DNA of 64,000 bases from Sphingomonadaceae bacterium (GCA_029268145.1 JAJUHA010000001.1:124001-188000); one strand, 5' to 3'. Shown: positions 33,036 through 45,988, counted from the first letter of the stretch. A program made the numbers and translations. Notes: generated from the letters alone by a model not told the origin.

Positions 33036-33679
33036 TGCCCGAGTTCCAGGCGCTGATCGAAGGCTTTCGCCGCTTCCGGACGGGACCCTACCGCGAGCAG
33101 CGCCTGCGCTATGACGAGCTGGCGCAGGGCCAGGCGCCGCGCGTCATGGTGATCGCCTGCTCCGACAGCCGGGTCGACCCCACCCGCGTGTTCGACACGG
33201 CCCCGGGCCAGATGTTCGTCGTGCGCAACATCGCCAATCTGGTGCCGCCGATGGAGGCGATCCAGGGCCAGTCGAGCGTGGCGGCGGCGCTTGAATATGC
33301 AGTCGAGGTGCTGCGCGTCGACTATGTCGTCGTCTTCGGCCATGCCCGCTGCGGCGGCATCGCCGCAGCGCTTGCGCCCCTGCCCGAGAACCGCTTCATC
33401 GGCGCCTGGGTCGAGCAGATCGCGCCCGCGCGCGCCAAGGTGCTGGCCGCAGCCGCCATCGCGCCCGACATCGATTGCCAGGCCGCGCTCGAGCAGGCCG
33501 GGATCCGGCTCAGCCTCGAGAATCTGCGCAGCTACCCCTTCGTTGCCCAGGCCGAGGCGGAAGGGCGGCTGAAGCTCGCGGGCGCCCTGTTCGACATCGC
33601 CGACGGGGATTTGCGGATCCTCGACGCACGCACCGACCGGTTCGAGCGCGTGGCCGTCACGCTCCCGGCCAGCGACTAG
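33035..33679 (+). CDS. Beta-class carbonic anhydrase
   Basis: MVIACSDSRVDP, FGHARCGGI. Confidence 0.93.
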   Translation: MPEFQALIEGFRRFRTGPYREQRLRYDELAQGQAPRVMVIACSDSRVDPTRVFDTAPGQMFVVRNIANLVPPMEAIQGQSSVAAALEYAVEVLRVDYVVVFGHARCGGIAAALAPLPENRFIGAWVEQIAPARAKVLAAAAIAPDIDCQAALEQAGIRLSLENLRSYPFVAQAEAEGRLKLAGALFDIADGDLRILDARTDRFERVAVTLPASD

Positions 33680-33694
33680 CTGCCGCCGCGCGCC

Positions 33695-34201
33695 TCAGCC
33701 GTCGCGCTGAAGGATGACGACGTCGAGCAGCCGGCCGAACTTGCGGCCCACCCCCTTGAGCGTTCCGATCTCGCGGAAGCCGAGCGACCGGTGCAGGGCG
33801 AGCGAGGCCCGATTGCCGCTGTCGCCGACGACCGCAAGGAAGGTCCGGAAGCCGGCGCGCGCCGCCGCCTCGAGCAGCGCCTCCATGAGCACCCGCCCGT
33901 GGCCGCGGCCGCCCTCGCCCTCGGCGACATAGACGCTGGTCTCGGCCGTCCCGGCATAGGCGGCGCGCTCGCGGAACTGGGTCGCATAGGCATAGCCGAC
34001 GAGCCGGCCATCGGCGGATTCCCGCACCAGCCAGGGCCAGCCGCGGCCGAGAACCCGGTCGATCCGCGCCGCCATCTCCAGATCGTCGGGCGGCTCGATC
34101 TCGAAGGTGCCGGTGCCCCGGAGCACGTGCGGAGCGTAGACCGCGGCGCAAAGGGCGGCATCGGCGAGGGTGGCCGGGCGGATCCTAAAGGTGGAGGACA
34201 C
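33695..34201 (-). CDS. GNAT family N-acetyltransferase (phosphinothricin-acetyltransferase-like)
   Basis: RPATLADAALCAAVYAPHVLRGTGTFEIEPP; GLGRVLMEALLEAA-like CoA loop; LHRSLGFREIGTLKGVGRKFGR. Confidence 0.87.
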   Translation of the reverse strand: MSSTFRIRPATLADAALCAAVYAPHVLRGTGTFEIEPPDDLEMAARIDRVLGRGWPWLVRESADGRLVGYAYATQFRERAAYAGTAETSVYVAEGEGGRGHGRVLMEALLEAAARAGFRTFLAVVGDSGNRASLALHRSLGFREIGTLKGVGRKFGRLLDVVILQRDG

Positions 34202-35555
34202 GGCCCTCGGCGTCGAGCACCGACTCGTGCATCATCTCGGAGAGCGTCGGGTGCGGGAAGATGGTGGCCGCCAGCGTCTCGTGGGTCGCCTCGCACTGCC
34301 GGGCGATGGCATAGCCTTGGATCAGCTCGGTCACTTCGGCGCCGGCCATGTGGGCGCCCAGCAGTGCGCCGGTCGCCGCATCGAACACGGTCTTCACCAG
34401 CCCCTCGGGCTCGCCGAGCGCAATCGCCTTGCCGTTGCCGATGGCCTGGAAGCGGCCGATCCTGACCTCGTAGCCCGCCGCCCGCGCCTGCGCCTCGGTG
34501 AGCCCCACCGAGGCGACCTGCGGGCGCGAATAGGTGCAGCCCGGGATGTTCGTCTTGTCCATCGGGTGGGCGTGCGCATGGCCGGCGATGGCCTCGGCCG
34601 CCACCACGCCCTCGTGGCTCGCCTTGTGGGCGAGCCAGGGCGGGCCGGTGACATCGCCGATCGCCCAGATCCCTTCGACACTGGTGCGGCCGAAGGCGTC
34701 GGTGAGGATGTGGCCCCGCTCCATCGCGACACCCAGCGCCTCGAGGCCGAGCCCATCAGTGTTGGGGAGGATCCCGATGGCGAGGATGGCATGGCTGAAC
34801 CGCTCGGCCGCGCCGGCGATGGTCGCCGTCACGCCGTCGGCATCGGCGACAAGGCTCTCGACGCCCGTCGAGGTCAGGAGGCGCAGGCCCTGCCGGGTGA
34901 AGGCCCGGGCCATGAAGGCGGAGATCTCCTCGTCCTCCACGGGCAGGATCCGGTCCATCATCTCGACGACCGTGACCCGGGCGCCCATGTCGGCGTAGAA
35001 GCTGGCGAACTCGATCCCGATCGCGCCCGAGCCGATGACCAGGAGGTCGGTCGGCATCGCTGGCGGCACCATGGCGTGGCGATAGGTCCAGATCCGCTCG
35101 CCGTCGGCCCGGAGGTGCGGAAGCTCGCGCGCGCGGGCGCCGGTTGCGACGATGACGTTCGGGGCCGCGAGCGTCCGATCGCTCACCCGGACCTCCCGGG
35201 GGCCGGCGAGCACCGCCGCGCCCTCCACCACCGTCACCCGGTTCTTCCTCATCAGGTGAGCGACACCGGCGTTCAGCTGGCCGGCCACCTTGCGCGACCG
35301 CTGGGTGACGGCGGCGAGGTCGAACCCGACCGCGCCCGCCGAAAGGCCGAAGCTTTCGGCATGGTCGAGATAATGCTTGATCTCGGCCGAGCGCAGCAGC
35401 GCCTTGGTCGGGATGCAGCCCCAGTTGAGGCAGATGCCGCCCAGCCGCTCGCGTTCGACGATGGCGACCTTCAGGCCGAGCTGCGCGGCGCGGATGGCCG
35501 CGACATAGCCCCCCGGCCCCGAGCCGATGATGACGAGATCGAAGGACTCGCTCAT
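34185..35555 (-). CDS. lpdA: Dihydrolipoyl dehydrogenase (E3)
   Basis: [38 protein letters not shown] redox motif. Confidence 0.96.
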   Translation of the reverse strand: MSESFDLVIIGSGPGGYVAAIRAAQLGLKVAIVERERLGGICLNWGCIPTKALLRSAEIKHYLDHAESFGLSAGAVGFDLAAVTQRSRKVAGQLNAGVAHLMRKNRVTVVEGAAVLAGPREVRVSDRTLAAPNVIVATGARARELPHLRADGERIWTYRHAMVPPAMPTDLLVIGSGAIGIEFASFYADMGARVTVVEMMDRILPVEDEEISAFMARAFTRQGLRLLTSTGVESLVADADGVTATIAGAAERFSHAILAIGILPNTDGLGLEALGVAMERGHILTDAFGRTSVEGIWAIGDVTGPPWLAHKASHEGVVAAEAIAGHAHAHPMDKTNIPGCTYSRPQVASVGLTEAQARAAGYEVRIGRFQAIGNGKAIALGEPEGLVKTVFDAATGALLGAHMAGAEVTELIQGYAIARQCEATHETLAATIFPHPTLSEMMHESVLDAEGRVLHL

Positions 35556-36874
35556 GCCAGCATCCCCAGCGGCGCCTCGACCAGCGCCCGGAAGGCGGCC
35601 AGGAACTCGGCGCCCACCGCCCCGTCGATGGCGCGATGGTCGAAGCTGCCGGTCACGGTCATGAGGGTTGCAACCCTGAGCGAGTCGCCCTCGACGAAGG
35701 GCCGTTTCTCGCCAGCGCCAACCGCCAGGATGAGCCCTTCCGGCGGGTTGATGACGGCCGCGAACTCCCGGATGCCATACATGCCGAGGTTGGAAAGCGA
35801 GGCGGTCCCGCCCGAATATTCCTCGGGCTTCAGCCTGCCCTCCTTCGCGCGGGCGGCGAGCGCCTTCATCTCGGTCGCGATCGCCGACAGGCGCTTTCCG
35901 CCGGCGTCGCGGATGACCGGCGTGATGAGCCCGCCGGGGATGGCGACCGCGACCGAGACATCGGCGCGGGCGAATTTCCGCAGGCTGTCTCCGGCGTAGC
36001 TCACATTGGCGTCGGGCACGGCCTCGAGCGCGAGGCCGAGCGCCTTCACCAGCATGTCGTTGACCGAGAGCTTCACGCCCCGCGGCTCGAGCGCGCGGTT
36101 GAGCTCGGCCCGCAGCGCGAGCAGCGCGTCGAGCCGGCAGTCGACCGTGAGGTAGAAGTGGGGGATGCTGGTCTTCGCCTCGGTGAGGCGCCGCGCGATG
36201 GTCTTGCGCATGTTCGAGAGCCGGACGGTATCGAACGGCGGCAGGCCATCGGCGGGCGGCAGCGCCGGCGCAGGCGGCGAGGGCGCGGCGGCAGCCTCGG
36301 GGACCGCGGCCCCTGGCGGGGCGGGCAGCACCCCCGGCTGCGGGGCACGGCCGGCGGCGGCCTCGACATCGGCGCGGACGATGCGCCCGCCCGGGCCCGT
36401 GCCGCTGACGCCGGCGAGATCGACGCCGAGATTGGCCGCCACCCGGCGGGCAAGGGGGGAGGCCCTGATTCGCCCGCCGGCCGGATGCGGGGCCGGCGCT
36501 GCAGCGGCAACCGGCGGCCCGGCCGGAGGCTGGGCAGGTGCGGGCTGAGCGGGTCCGGGCTGAGCGGGTGCGGGCTGAGCGGGTGCGGGCTGAGCGGGTG
36601 CGGGCGCAGGCGGAGGTGCCGCAGCCGGCTCGCCCTCGCCGGCAAGCCGCGCGATGACGGCATTCACCCTGACCTCCTCGGTCCCCTCGGGCACGAGCAG
36701 TTCGAGCACTTCGCCCTCGTCCACCGCCTCCACCTCCATCGTCGCCTTGTCGGTCTCGATCTCGGCGACGACGTCGCCCGGGCGCACCCTGTCGCCGACC
36801 TTCACCAGCCAGCGCGCGAGCGTGCCCGACTCCATGGTCGGGGACAGGGCCGGCATGGTGATGTCGATGGGCAT
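35552..36874 (-). CDS. Pyruvate dehydrogenase complex dihydrolipoamide acetyltransferase (E2)
   Basis: Lipoyl domain [14 protein letters not shown], catalytic [14 protein letters not shown]. Confidence 0.94.
   Translation of the reverse strand: MPIDITMPALSPTMESGTLARWLVKVGDRVRPGDVVAEIETDKATMEVEAVDEGEVLELLVPEGTEEVRVNAVIARLAGEGEPAAAPPPAPAPAQPAPAQPAPAQPGPAQPAPAQPPAGPPVAAAAPAPHPAGGRIRASPLARRVAANLGVDLAGVSGTGPGGRIVRADVEAAAGRAPQPGVLPAPPGAAVPEAAAAPSPPAPALPPADGLPPFDTVRLSNMRKTIARRLTEAKTSIPHFYLTVDCRLDALLALRAELNRALEPRGVKLSVNDMLVKALGLALEAVPDANVSYAGDSLRKFARADVSVAVAIPGGLITPVIRDAGGKRLSAIATEMKALAARAKEGRLKPEEYSGGTASLSNLGMYGIREFAAVINPPEGLILAVGAGEKRPFVEGDSLRVATLMTVTGSFDHRAIDGAVGAEFLAAFRALVEAPLGMLA
36537..36605. 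repeat. 15-bp tandem repeat (unit GGTGCGGGCTGAGCG, about 4.5 copies) in the E2 Ala/Pro linker
   Basis: Direct reading; encodes [25 protein letters not shown] on the minus strand. Confidence 0.9.
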
Positions 36875-36894
36875 GGCAGCTCCTCTCGCCGGTC

Positions 36895-37548
36895 CTAGTC
36901 GGGCAGGAAGATCGCGTCGATGTCGAAGCCGGCGATGCCCTCGTCGACGATGCGATGCAGCGGCACCCACTCGGTCGCCTCGGCGATGAGGCCCTTGGAG
37001 ACGACGGTCTTGCCGGGCAGCTCCCAGGCCAGAAGGAGGGTGCTTGTGCCGATGGCGGCAAGCTTGCGGAGCAGCGGCACGAAATCGGCGTCGGGCGAGA
37101 CGAGGACCACCCAGTCGAGCCGGCGATGGACTGCCGTGTCGAAGGCCTCGAGCGAGAGCGCGACATCCACGCCCTTCTCGCGCGGGCGGTCCTGGCTCAT
37201 GTCGACCCGGAGATAGTGGGGGCGGATGCCGTTGGCTGCGAGCGCCTGGTCGAACAGCCGCTCGCCGCGCAGCATCTCCTCGGCGAAGTCCGGATTCTCG
37301 TCTCGCGCGGCCTTGTCGTCGAGATCGGAGAGGGCGAAGCGGCCTCGGAAGTAATGGGCCTCGATGATCCGGCAGACCCTGGGCTCCACTTTCTCGATCC
37401 GCGCCACGCACCAGCCGAGGAAGCGGTGCAGCCCGCCGAGATCGATCCGCCGGCCGACATCGTGGCCGTAGCGGTAATGGTTGGTGATCTGCTGAAAGTA
37501 GCTGCCGTCGTAGAAGACCCCGATGCGGACGAGGTTGCGCCCGCTCAC
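36895..37548 (-). CDS. NYN domain / LabA-like (DUF88) protein, putative PIN-fold RNase
   Basis: [12 protein letters not shown] and [29 protein letters not shown] are NYN/LabA-type acidic motifs; ATG overlaps the pdhB stop. Confidence 0.82.
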   Translation of the reverse strand: MSGRNLVRIGVFYDGSYFQQITNHYRYGHDVGRRIDLGGLHRFLGWCVARIEKVEPRVCRIIEAHYFRGRFALSDLDDKAARDENPDFAEEMLRGERLFDQALAANGIRPHYLRVDMSQDRPREKGVDVALSLEAFDTAVHRRLDWVVLVSPDADFVPLLRKLAAIGTSTLLLAWELPGKTVVSKGLIAEATEWVPLHRIVDEGIAGFDIDAIFLPD

Positions 37549-38930
37549 CGGAACAGGCTCCGGACGGCCGCCACCACCTTCGACGAATCGACCAAGGCCG
37601 CCTTCTCGAGATTGGCGGCATAGGGCAGCGGCACATCGGCATCCGTCACCCGCAGTACGGGCGCATCGAGGTCGTCGAAGCCCTTCTCCATGCAGATGGC
37701 GATGACTTCGGATGCGATGGAGCAGCGCGGCCAGCCCTCCTCCACCACCACCATGCGGTGGGTGCGCGCGAGGCTCTCGAGGATGGCAGCCTCGTCGAGC
37801 GGGCGCAGCGAGCGGAGATCGAGCACTTCGGCCGAAATGCCCTCGCCGGCGAGCGCCTCGGCCGCAGCCAGCGCCACCTCCACCCCGATCGAGTAGGAGA
37901 CGAGCGTCACGTCACGGCCGGCGCGGTGGCGGCGCGCCCGGCCGATGGGGACGACATGCTCGCCCTCGGGCACCTCGAAGCTGCGGCCGTAGAGCAGCTC
38001 ATTCTCGAGGAAGACGACCGGGTCGGGCGAGCGGATCGCAGCCTTCAGGAGACCCTTGGCATCGGCCGCGTCATAGGGGGAGAGCACGATGAGGCCCGGG
38101 ACACTCGCATACCAGGGGGCGAAGTTCTGGCTGTGCTGGGCGGCCACGCGCGCGGCTGCGCCGTTGGGACCGCGGAACACGATCGGGCAGCGCATCTGCC
38201 CGCCGCTCATGTAGTTGGTCTTGGCCGCCGAATTGACGATGTGGTCGATCGCCTGCATCGCGAAGTTCATCGTCATGAACTCGACGATGGGCCTGAGGCC
38301 CCCCATGGCCGCACCCACGCCGAGGCCGGCGAAGCCATATTCGGTGATCGGCGTGTCAACGACGCGGCGGTCCCCGAACTCGTCGAGGAGCCCCTGCGTC
38401 ACCTTGTAGGCGCCCTGATAATAGGCAACTTCCTCCCCCATCACGAAGACGCGGGGGTTGGCGCGCATCTCCTCGGCCATGGCGTCGCGCAGCGCCTCGC
38501 GCACCGTCTGCCGCCGCGTCGCAACCGTCGGCGCGGGCTCGGCCGGCACCGCGTCCGGCACCTTGGCTGGCGCCGTGGCCGGCACCTTGGCCGGCGGGGG
38601 CGCCGGGGCGGGCGCGGCTGCCGCGGCGGGGCGTTCTGCCGGTTCGGGCGCGGCTGCCGGTGCGGGGCGTTCTGCCAGGGCGGGCGCATCCTCCCCCGCA
38701 ACCGCGAGGGTGGCAATCACGGTGCCGACCTTCACGCCGTCGCTCCCCTCGGCCACGGCGAGCGCGACGATGGTTCCCGCCTCGTCGCTCTCCAGCTCCA
38801 TCGTCGCCTTGTCGGTCTCGATCTCGGCGATCACCTGCCCGGGCTTCACGGCATCGCCCGGCTTCACCAGCCAGCGCGCCAGCGTTCCCTCCTCCATGGT
38901 GGGCGACATGGCGGGAAGCCGGATCTCCAT
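37545..38930 (-). CDS. pdhB: Pyruvate dehydrogenase E1 beta subunit with N-terminal lipoyl domain
   Basis: N-terminal lipoyl motif [10 protein letters not shown]; transketolase-type E1 beta sequence. Confidence 0.95.
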   Translation of the reverse strand: MEIRLPAMSPTMEEGTLARWLVKPGDAVKPGQVIAEIETDKATMELESDEAGTIVALAVAEGSDGVKVGTVIATLAVAGEDAPALAERPAPAAAPEPAERPAAAAAPAPAPPPAKVPATAPAKVPDAVPAEPAPTVATRRQTVREALRDAMAEEMRANPRVFVMGEEVAYYQGAYKVTQGLLDEFGDRRVVDTPITEYGFAGLGVGAAMGGLRPIVEFMTMNFAMQAIDHIVNSAAKTNYMSGGQMRCPIVFRGPNGAAARVAAQHSQNFAPWYASVPGLIVLSPYDAADAKGLLKAAIRSPDPVVFLENELLYGRSFEVPEGEHVVPIGRARRHRAGRDVTLVSYSIGVEVALAAAEALAGEGISAEVLDLRSLRPLDEAAILESLARTHRMVVVEEGWPRCSIASEVIAICMEKGFDDLDAPVLRVTDADVPLPYAANLEKAALVDSSKVVAAVRSLFR

Positions 38931-40012
38931 CAGGCGCGCTCCACCAGCACGTCGGTGAACAGCTCGGCAAGCTCCGGCTCGGGCGCCTGCTCGGCGAAGT
39001 CCGCGGCTTCCGCCACCTCGGCCCGGACCTCGCGGTCGATCGCCTTCAGCTCGGCATCGGTGGCAAGGCCGAGCGCGACGATCTCGCGCCCCGCCTGGTC
39101 GATCGGATCCTGCTGCTCGCGCACCTGCGAGACCTCGTCGCGGGTGCGATACTTGGCCGGATCGGACATGGAGTGGCCGCGGTAGCGGTAGGTCTTCATC
39201 TCGAGCAGGATGGGCCCGCGTGTCCTTGCCCAGTCGATCGCGAGCGTCGCCGCCCCGCGCACGGCAAGCACGTCCATCCCGTCCACCTGGAGGCCCTCGA
39301 TGCGGAAGCTCTCGCCGCGGCGGTAGAGCTGGTCCTCGGCCGACGCCCGGTTGACGCTGGTGCCCATGGCATACTGGTTGTTCTCGATGACGAAGACGAC
39401 CGGCAGCTTCCACAGCTCGGCCATGTTGAACGCTTCATAGACCTGGCCCTGGTTGGCCGCCCCGTCGCCGAAATAGGCGAGGCACACGCCGCCCTCCTCG
39501 CCCAGCACGTCCGCCCGATACTTGTGGGCAAAGGCGAGACCCGCACCGATCGGAACCTGGGCGCCGACGATGCCATGGCCGCCATAGAAGCCATGCTCCA
39601 CCGAGAACATGTGCATCGAGCCGCCCTTGCCCTTCGAGATGCCCGCGGCCCGGCCGGTGAGCTCCGCCATCACCGCCTTGGCCGGGATCCCGCAGGCCAG
39701 CATGTGGCCGTGGTCCCGGTAGCCGGTGATGACCGAATCCCGCCCCGGCGAGATGGCGGCCTGGAGGCCGGTCACCACCGCCTCCTGGCCGATGTAGAGG
39801 TGGCAGAAGCCGCCGATGAGCCCCATGCCGTAGAGCTGGCCCGCCTTCTCCTCGAAGCGGCGGATGAGCAGCATCATGCGGTAGAAGCCGAGGTAGGTCT
39901 CCCGGTCGGGCTGGTGGCGAACGATCTCGGGCAGCGCATCGAACCGGCCCGGCACTGCCGGGGTGGCGTGGCGCGCGGGCCCTTCCGCGCGGCCCTTCGG
40001 CGATTGTCCCAA
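38930..40012 (-). CDS. pdhA: Pyruvate dehydrogenase E1 alpha subunit (probable TTG start)
   Basis: [37 protein letters not shown] motif; start uncertain. Confidence 0.93.
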   Translation of the reverse strand: MGQSPKGRAEGPARHATPAVPGRFDALPEIVRHQPDRETYLGFYRMMLLIRRFEEKAGQLYGMGLIGGFCHLYIGQEAVVTGLQAAISPGRDSVITGYRDHGHMLACGIPAKAVMAELTGRAAGISKGKGGSMHMFSVEHGFYGGHGIVGAQVPIGAGLAFAHKYRADVLGEEGGVCLAYFGDGAANQGQVYEAFNMAELWKLPVVFVIENNQYAMGTSVNRASAEDQLYRRGESFRIEGLQVDGMDVLAVRGAATLAIDWARTRGPILLEMKTYRYRGHSMSDPAKYRTRDEVSQVREQQDPIDQAGREIVALGLATDAELKAIDREVRAEVAEAADFAEQAPEPELAELFTDVLVERA

Positions 40013-40064
40013 GACCCGCTCCTCGAATGTCGACGGCCGGCTTCTAGCTGCTCTGCGGCCGAGT

Positions 40065-40409
40065 TCAACCGCGCGGCGCCGGCCCCCGCCCCTCGGGTGC
40101 CGGCGGCAGCGCCACGACCAGCTCGTCGGGGCGGACGACCCCGAGGTGCCGGCGGACGAGCTCGTCGGCGAGGTCGGGATCGGCGCCGCGCGGGTCGAGG
40201 AGGCCGATCCGGCGGGCCAGCGCGTCGCGCTCGGCCTCGAGCCGCGCCCGCTCGGCCTCGAGCCGCGCCCGCTCGGCCCGGATGCCCTCAAGCGCGAGCA
40301 CGCCTGACGGCCCGGTGAAGGCATGGGCCAGGAAATAGCCGCCAACGGCCAGGCTGAGCGCCGGGAGCAGCGCCCGCTTCATCTGGCCGGAGAGGGCGAG
40401 GCTGACCAT
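40065..40409 (-). CDS. FtsB/DivIC-type septum formation initiator
   Basis: Single N-terminal TM followed by a coiled coil RAERARLEAERARLEAERDALARRIGLLD. Confidence 0.75.
   Translation of the reverse strand: MVSLALSGQMKRALLPALSLAVGGYFLAHAFTGPSGVLALEGIRAERARLEAERARLEAERDALARRIGLLDPRGADPDLADELVRRHLGVVRPDELVVALPPAPEGRGPAPRG
40229..40278. repeat. 21-bp tandem duplication in the FtsB-like coiled-coil region
   Basis: GCTCGGCCTCGAGCCGCGCCC repeated twice plus a partial copy. Confidence 0.8.
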
Positions 40410-40598
40410 GGCCGAGGCTGAATCAGAAGCGCAGCGCCGCGTCAAGCAGTTGGACTGGGAGTGACATTTGCATCTTGCATTAACCCTGATCCCGTGTGAC
40501 GGTTGCGTGGCTGCGTCGCTTCGGCGCAGCGGGGTGCAATCAGGGGGCGCCGGCGCGTCGCGCGAACCGGCCCTCACGCCAGTAGAGGGGTAGCATCG

Positions 40599-41252
40599 AT
40601 GCGTCTGTCTCAGCTTCGCCCAGGGGTCGCGGCCGCCATCGCCTCGGCGCTCTTCGCCGCGCCCGCGGCCGCCGCGCTTGCGCCGGCCGATGGGTTCGTC
40701 GCCGCCAACCTGCCGGCCGCCGAGCGCGCGAGCACGGTCGTCACCGTCACCGACTTCGACGTGACCGGCATCTTCAGCGTGGATCCGTTCGGAGACCCGC
40801 TGAACGAGGTCTTCAACATCCCGCTTGCGCCCAACGCCAGCGTCATCGGCATCGGCTGGGACGTCACGTTCTTTGCCGATGCGCCAAGCTGGCTCTCGGA
40901 GGCGGTCGTTGCCTTCGGCAGCAGCAGCACACCTGTTTTCGTGACCCTGACGGTGGGCGTCGGCGACGACTTCCCCGGGACTTCCACCTATTCGAGTGGC
41001 GGCATCATCAGCCTCGTCCCCGGGCTCGACTTTGCGGTCGACGGCGACGGCATCCTCCGGCTCGAGTTCTTCGAGAGCTTCGACGACTTCCCCGACGACT
41101 GGGATGGCATCTGGCAGTCCGGCACGCTCTCGATCCAGTGGAGCGTCCCCGGCGGCGTCATCCCCGAGCCGGCCACCTGGGCGATGATGATCGCCGGCTT
41201 CGGCCTGGTCGGCATGATGGCCCGGCGCCGGCGCGGGACCGCGACCGCCTGA
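40599..41252 (+). CDS. PEPxxWA-CTERM sorting domain protein
   Basis: Signal peptide; C-terminus IPEPATWAMMIAGFGLVGMMARRRRGTATA. Confidence 0.88.
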   Translation: MRLSQLRPGVAAAIASALFAAPAAAALAPADGFVAANLPAAERASTVVTVTDFDVTGIFSVDPFGDPLNEVFNIPLAPNASVIGIGWDVTFFADAPSWLSEAVVAFGSSSTPVFVTLTVGVGDDFPGTSTYSSGGIISLVPGLDFAVDGDGILRLEFFESFDDFPDDWDGIWQSGTLSIQWSVPGGVIPEPATWAMMIAGFGLVGMMARRRRGTATA

Positions 41253-41267
41253 CTGCAGAGGTGAAGG

Positions 41268-43558
<2,291 letters not shown>

Positions 43559-43604
43559 GGCCTGCCGCCTAGCGGGTGGCGCGGCTTGCAGCTAGGGTCG
43601 GCCC

Positions 43605-43991
43605 ATGACCGCGAGCGGACGCGTGGCAAGGCTCAGGGCACGGCTGGCGCGCGATGCCCACATGCTCTGGATCGCCGCGCGCGATCCGCGCACGCCGCTT
43701 GCCGCCAAGCTGGTGGGCGGAGCGGTTGCGGCCTACGCCTTCTCCCCCATCGATCTCATTCCCGATTTCGTGCCCATCCTCGGGCTGCTCGACGATCTCG
43801 TCCTGGTGCCGCTCGGCCTCGCGCTTTCGCTGAGGCTCATCCCGGCACCGCTCGTCGCCGAGTTCCGCGCCATGGCGGACAGGGCGGCCGACCGGCCGGT
43901 CAGCCGCGCGGGCGCCGTCGTGACCGGCGCTGCCTGGCTCCTGCTCCTCGCGGTGCTGGCCATGCAGCTTGCGACACTGCGCTACTGGTAG
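43605..43991 (+). CDS. YkvA family (DUF1232) membrane protein
   Basis: [28 protein letters not shown] motif. Confidence 0.88.
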   Translation: MTASGRVARLRARLARDAHMLWIAARDPRTPLAAKLVGGAVAAYAFSPIDLIPDFVPILGLLDDLVLVPLGLALSLRLIPAPLVAEFRAMADRAADRPVSRAGAVVTGAAWLLLLAVLAMQLATLRYW

Positions 43992-44002
43992 GAGCCTCGC
44001 CC

Positions 44003-44302
44003 ATGCCGGACGAACAGATCGAGCTGGACCCGGTGGTCGTGGTCGCGCGGATCACGACGCTCGAGATGCTGGTGCGGCAGATGATGGTGGTGCAGCTGCG
44101 GCTGCTGGCCGAGCGCGGCCACATCGAGCTGACGCCCGCCTATGTCCAGAGCCTGGCCAATGCCTATTCGGAGAAGGTGGACGAATCGACCATCATCGAC
44201 TCCAACTCGGCGGACGTGAACTACGCCTTCAAGGCGAACGTGCTGCACCAGCTGGAGCGCTTCTTCGACGAGATCGCGGCGCACATCGAGGCCCACCCCT
44301 GA
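44003..44302 (+). CDS. Hypothetical protein
   Basis: Compact downstream ORF in the same direction, reasonable composition; no family recognised. Confidence 0.65.
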   Translation: MPDEQIELDPVVVVARITTLEMLVRQMMVVQLRLLAERGHIELTPAYVQSLANAYSEKVDESTIIDSNSADVNYAFKANVLHQLERFFDEIAAHIEAHP

Positions 44303-44356
44303 GCGTCCGGCTTGCGCGGCGGCAGGCCCGCGGCTAGGTCACGCCTCCCACGCGCT

Positions 44357-44430
44357 GGCCCGATGGCGGAGTGGTGACGCAGCGGACTGCAAATCCGTAT
44401 ACGCCGGTTCGATTCCGGCTCGGGCCTCCA
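44357..44430 (+). tRNA. tRNA-Cys (GCA)
   Basis: GGCCCGA/TCGGGCC acceptor stem, GCA anticodon in ACTGCAAATCC, CCGGTTCGATTCCGG T-arm, encoded CCA. Confidence 0.95.
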
Positions 44431-44499
44431 CGCGCGATCCGGGCAAGGAAAGCCCGGCAAGGCCAGCTCGGCGCGCCCCGCGACGGCGCTGCGCGAGGG

Positions 44500-45129
44500 T
44501 CAGGGGCACCAGTGGATGTCGATCGCCTGGTCCGCCTCGGCGAGCAGCCGCCCGGCCGGAAAGCGCGAACCGGCACCGTCGGCGATGGCATCCTCGAGCA
44601 TCGCCCGCTGGCCCTCGCCCTGTGCGGCAAGGATGAGGGCGCGCGCGCCAAGAAGTGTGCTCCCCGTGAGGAAGGCCGTGCCGTCCGCGCCGGTCTGCAC
44701 CGGATGCGGGGAGGCCAGTGCCGCCGCCAGCCCGGCGCCTGGCGCGATCCCCCCGACCCGGCCGGTCTCCCCGACGTCGAGGAGGGCGAGATCGAGCCGG
44801 CGGAAGGAGTCGGCCAGCGTCTCGAGCCCCGCGACCCTCGCCCCGGCCGCCGCCGCCGCCGCGACCGTCCCGGGTGCGAGCGTGCCGTGGGTCGGGACCA
44901 GCGTGACCTGCGCCCACGGGCCAGCCCCCGCGAGCAGCGTGGCCAGGAGGGGCGCAAGCGCAGCCGAGGGCGGAACCGCGAGGACCGCCTCGCCATGGCC
45001 CTCGACGGCCTGGGCGAGGAGGAAGGCCATGTCCCCGGCAATCTCGGCAGCCATGGCCGGAAGGTCGGGATGCTCCCACCATTCGATGTCGTCCTCGGTT
45101 GCCACCTGTGCTGCCTTCCTCGCCTCCAA
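44500..45129 (-). CDS. 6-phosphogluconolactonase-like protein lacking canonical active-site motifs
   Basis: N-terminal EWWEHPDLPAMAAEIAGDMAF and C-terminal AMLEDAIADGAGSRFPAGRLLAEADQAIDIHWCP resemble Pgl; the GGSTP-like and GMGxDGHTAS-like motifs are not found. Confidence 0.62.
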   Translation of the reverse strand: MEARKAAQVATEDDIEWWEHPDLPAMAAEIAGDMAFLLAQAVEGHGEAVLAVPPSAALAPLLATLLAGAGPWAQVTLVPTHGTLAPGTVAAAAAAGARVAGLETLADSFRRLDLALLDVGETGRVGGIAPGAGLAAALASPHPVQTGADGTAFLTGSTLLGARALILAAQGEGQRAMLEDAIADGAGSRFPAGRLLAEADQAIDIHWCP

Positions 45130-45221
45130 GGGGCACCGTGCTGGCCGCTTGGCACCCGAAGTGCGGGCCGCTACTAGGGCCCCGCCGCCGTTTCAAGCGC
45201 GGCTCGAATGAAGGACCCGAA

Positions 45222-45917
45222 GTGGCTTCCGTCGCCCCAGACCCGCTGGCGCACGCCCGCACCGCGATGATCGAAAGCCAGCTCATGCCCTGCGGAATCG
45301 TCGATCCGCGGCTGCTCGCGGCCTTCGCCGCGGTTCCGCGCGAGCGGTTCGTCGCTCCGGGCCGGGAGCGGCTGGCCTATGCCGAGACCGTCCAGCCGCT
45401 CGGTTCGGGGCGCTGGATGGCAGCACCGCTGACCACGGCGCGGCTGCTCGCAGCCGCCGACGTCCAGCCGGGCGAGAAGGGGCTGCTCGTCGGCGCCGGC
45501 ACCGGCTACACGGCGGCCCTGCTCGCCGGGATGGGCGCGGCGGTCATCGCCCTCGAGTCCGACGCGGCACTGGCGGCCCGCGCCCGGGCGCTGCTGGCGG
45601 GCCTCCAGGGCGTCACGGTCGTGGAAGGCCCGCTCACCGAAGGCTGGCCCGCGGGCGCGCCCTATGCCTTCGTCCTGCTCGATGGCGCGGTCGAGCATGT
45701 GCCCGACCGGATTGCCGCGCAGCTTGCGCCGGATGGCCGGCTTGTCGCGATCCTCGCGGCACCCGAAGGGGTCGACCGGCTGGCAGTGGGACGGCGCGTT
45801 CCGCCCGCACCCGGCGCGACCGCCGGCCCGCACGGCGCCATCGCCTTCGATTTCGTCACCGAGTGCAGCGCACCGGCGCTGCCCTCCTTCAGCCTGCCCA
45901 GGACCTTCCGCTTCTGA
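45222..45917 (+). CDS. pcm: Protein-L-isoaspartate O-methyltransferase family protein
   Basis: VPRERFVAPGRERLAYAE, VGAGTGYTAALLAGMGA SAM motif. Confidence 0.85.
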   Translation: MASVAPDPLAHARTAMIESQLMPCGIVDPRLLAAFAAVPRERFVAPGRERLAYAETVQPLGSGRWMAAPLTTARLLAAADVQPGEKGLLVGAGTGYTAALLAGMGAAVIALESDAALAARARALLAGLQGVTVVEGPLTEGWPAGAPYAFVLLDGAVEHVPDRIAAQLAPDGRLVAILAAPEGVDRLAVGRRVPPAPGATAGPHGAIAFDFVTECSAPALPSFSLPRTFRF

Positions 45918-45988
45918 AAGACAAAGATGACACGACTGCCACAGATGGACTGCCCCTCTGCCCTCCTCCAGCCGAACGGCCGCGCTGC

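Noticed and set aside
36537-36605. Short repeats considered as a CRISPR array
   Set aside because: 15-bp units are contiguous with no spacers and lie within the E2 coding frame; no cas genes nearby.
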